Origin: Fastidiosipila sp.
GTDB taxonomy: Bacteria; Bacillota; Clostridia; Saccharofermentanales; DTU023
Length of the DNA stretch: 40,034 nt
Direction of reading: 5' to 3'
Assembly (NCBI GenBank): GCA_012511175.1
Contig: JAAZGO010000016.1
Location: 1 to 40,034, forward strand
The notes under the pieces were generated by a model. That model had not been told where the DNA came from. It made no database searches and was given only the letters and a program-made list of their open reading frames with translations. A program made the translations under genes and the position numbers. Position 1 is the first letter of the stretch. Each line of letters begins with the position of its first letter. This document shows positions 39,972-40,034 of this stretch, in pieces.

Positions 39972-40034
39972 GGGGGTTTTAGGGGATGCAGATAGTTGTT
40001 GTGCTATAGCTCCAGCGCGATGGATGAGAGGATC

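Overview
The window comes from a moderately GC-rich Gram-positive bacterium, most likely a member of the Clostridia (Bacillota). The evidence is the set of families: McsA/McsB/ClpC/CtsR, a MurT/GatD pair, KhpB (Jag), a YidC without the large periplasmic domain, an EF-G-like second translational GTPase, Bacillota-type Shine-Dalgarno sites, and a 16S rRNA 5' end with a Clostridia-like V1-V2 region. I cannot name the genus from sequence alone.

Layout. The left edge holds the 5' quarter of a 16S rRNA gene on the minus strand, with its leader and a near-consensus promoter. A two-gene ABC exporter cassette (FtsX-type permease plus ATPase) follows on the plus strand and ends at a bidirectional terminator. 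From about 5 to 17 kb the minus strand carries an origin-proximal type block: rpmH-rnpA-yidD-yidC-khpB-mnmE-mnmG-rsmG, then gyrA-pepF and a 59-residue membrane protein. A strong promoter precedes rpmH. No dnaA gene or dnaA-box cluster was seen. Next, still on the minus strand, come folD and the ctsR-mcsA-mcsB-clpC protein quality-control operon. That operon has its own promoter, a CtsR-box-like site and an intrinsic terminator. Then comes an unassigned nucleotidyltransferase-fold gene and rpoB-rpoC.

Upstream of rpoB, murT-gatD run on the plus strand. The rpoB and murT promoters face each other and their transcripts would overlap around a perfect palindrome. The right part is minus strand again: a membrane-anchored parvulin foldase, a HAD phosphatase, a CBS/CorC-type membrane protein and an EF-G-like GTPase. 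Several hairpins and terminators separate these units.

How the genes work together. The window is mostly housekeeping: transcription (rpoBC), tRNA and rRNA modification (mnmE, mnmG, rsmG), RNase P protein, membrane insertion (yidC, yidD), DNA supercoiling (gyrA), arginine-phosphorylation-directed proteolysis (McsAB-ClpC under CtsR), one-carbon metabolism (folD) and cell-wall amidation (murT-gatD).

Most unusual points: (1) the GatD-like protein lacks both the nucleophilic Cys and the catalytic His of its glutaminase site but is still translationally coupled to MurT, which is itself altered near its catalytic Asp; (2) face-to-face rpoB/murT promoters with a palindrome between them; (3) FolD lacks the canonical Lys and Gln of the cyclohydrolase site; (4) an EF-G-like GTPase has Asp in place of the catalytic His of DTPGH. 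No CRISPR array, prophage, transposon or obvious defence island was found.
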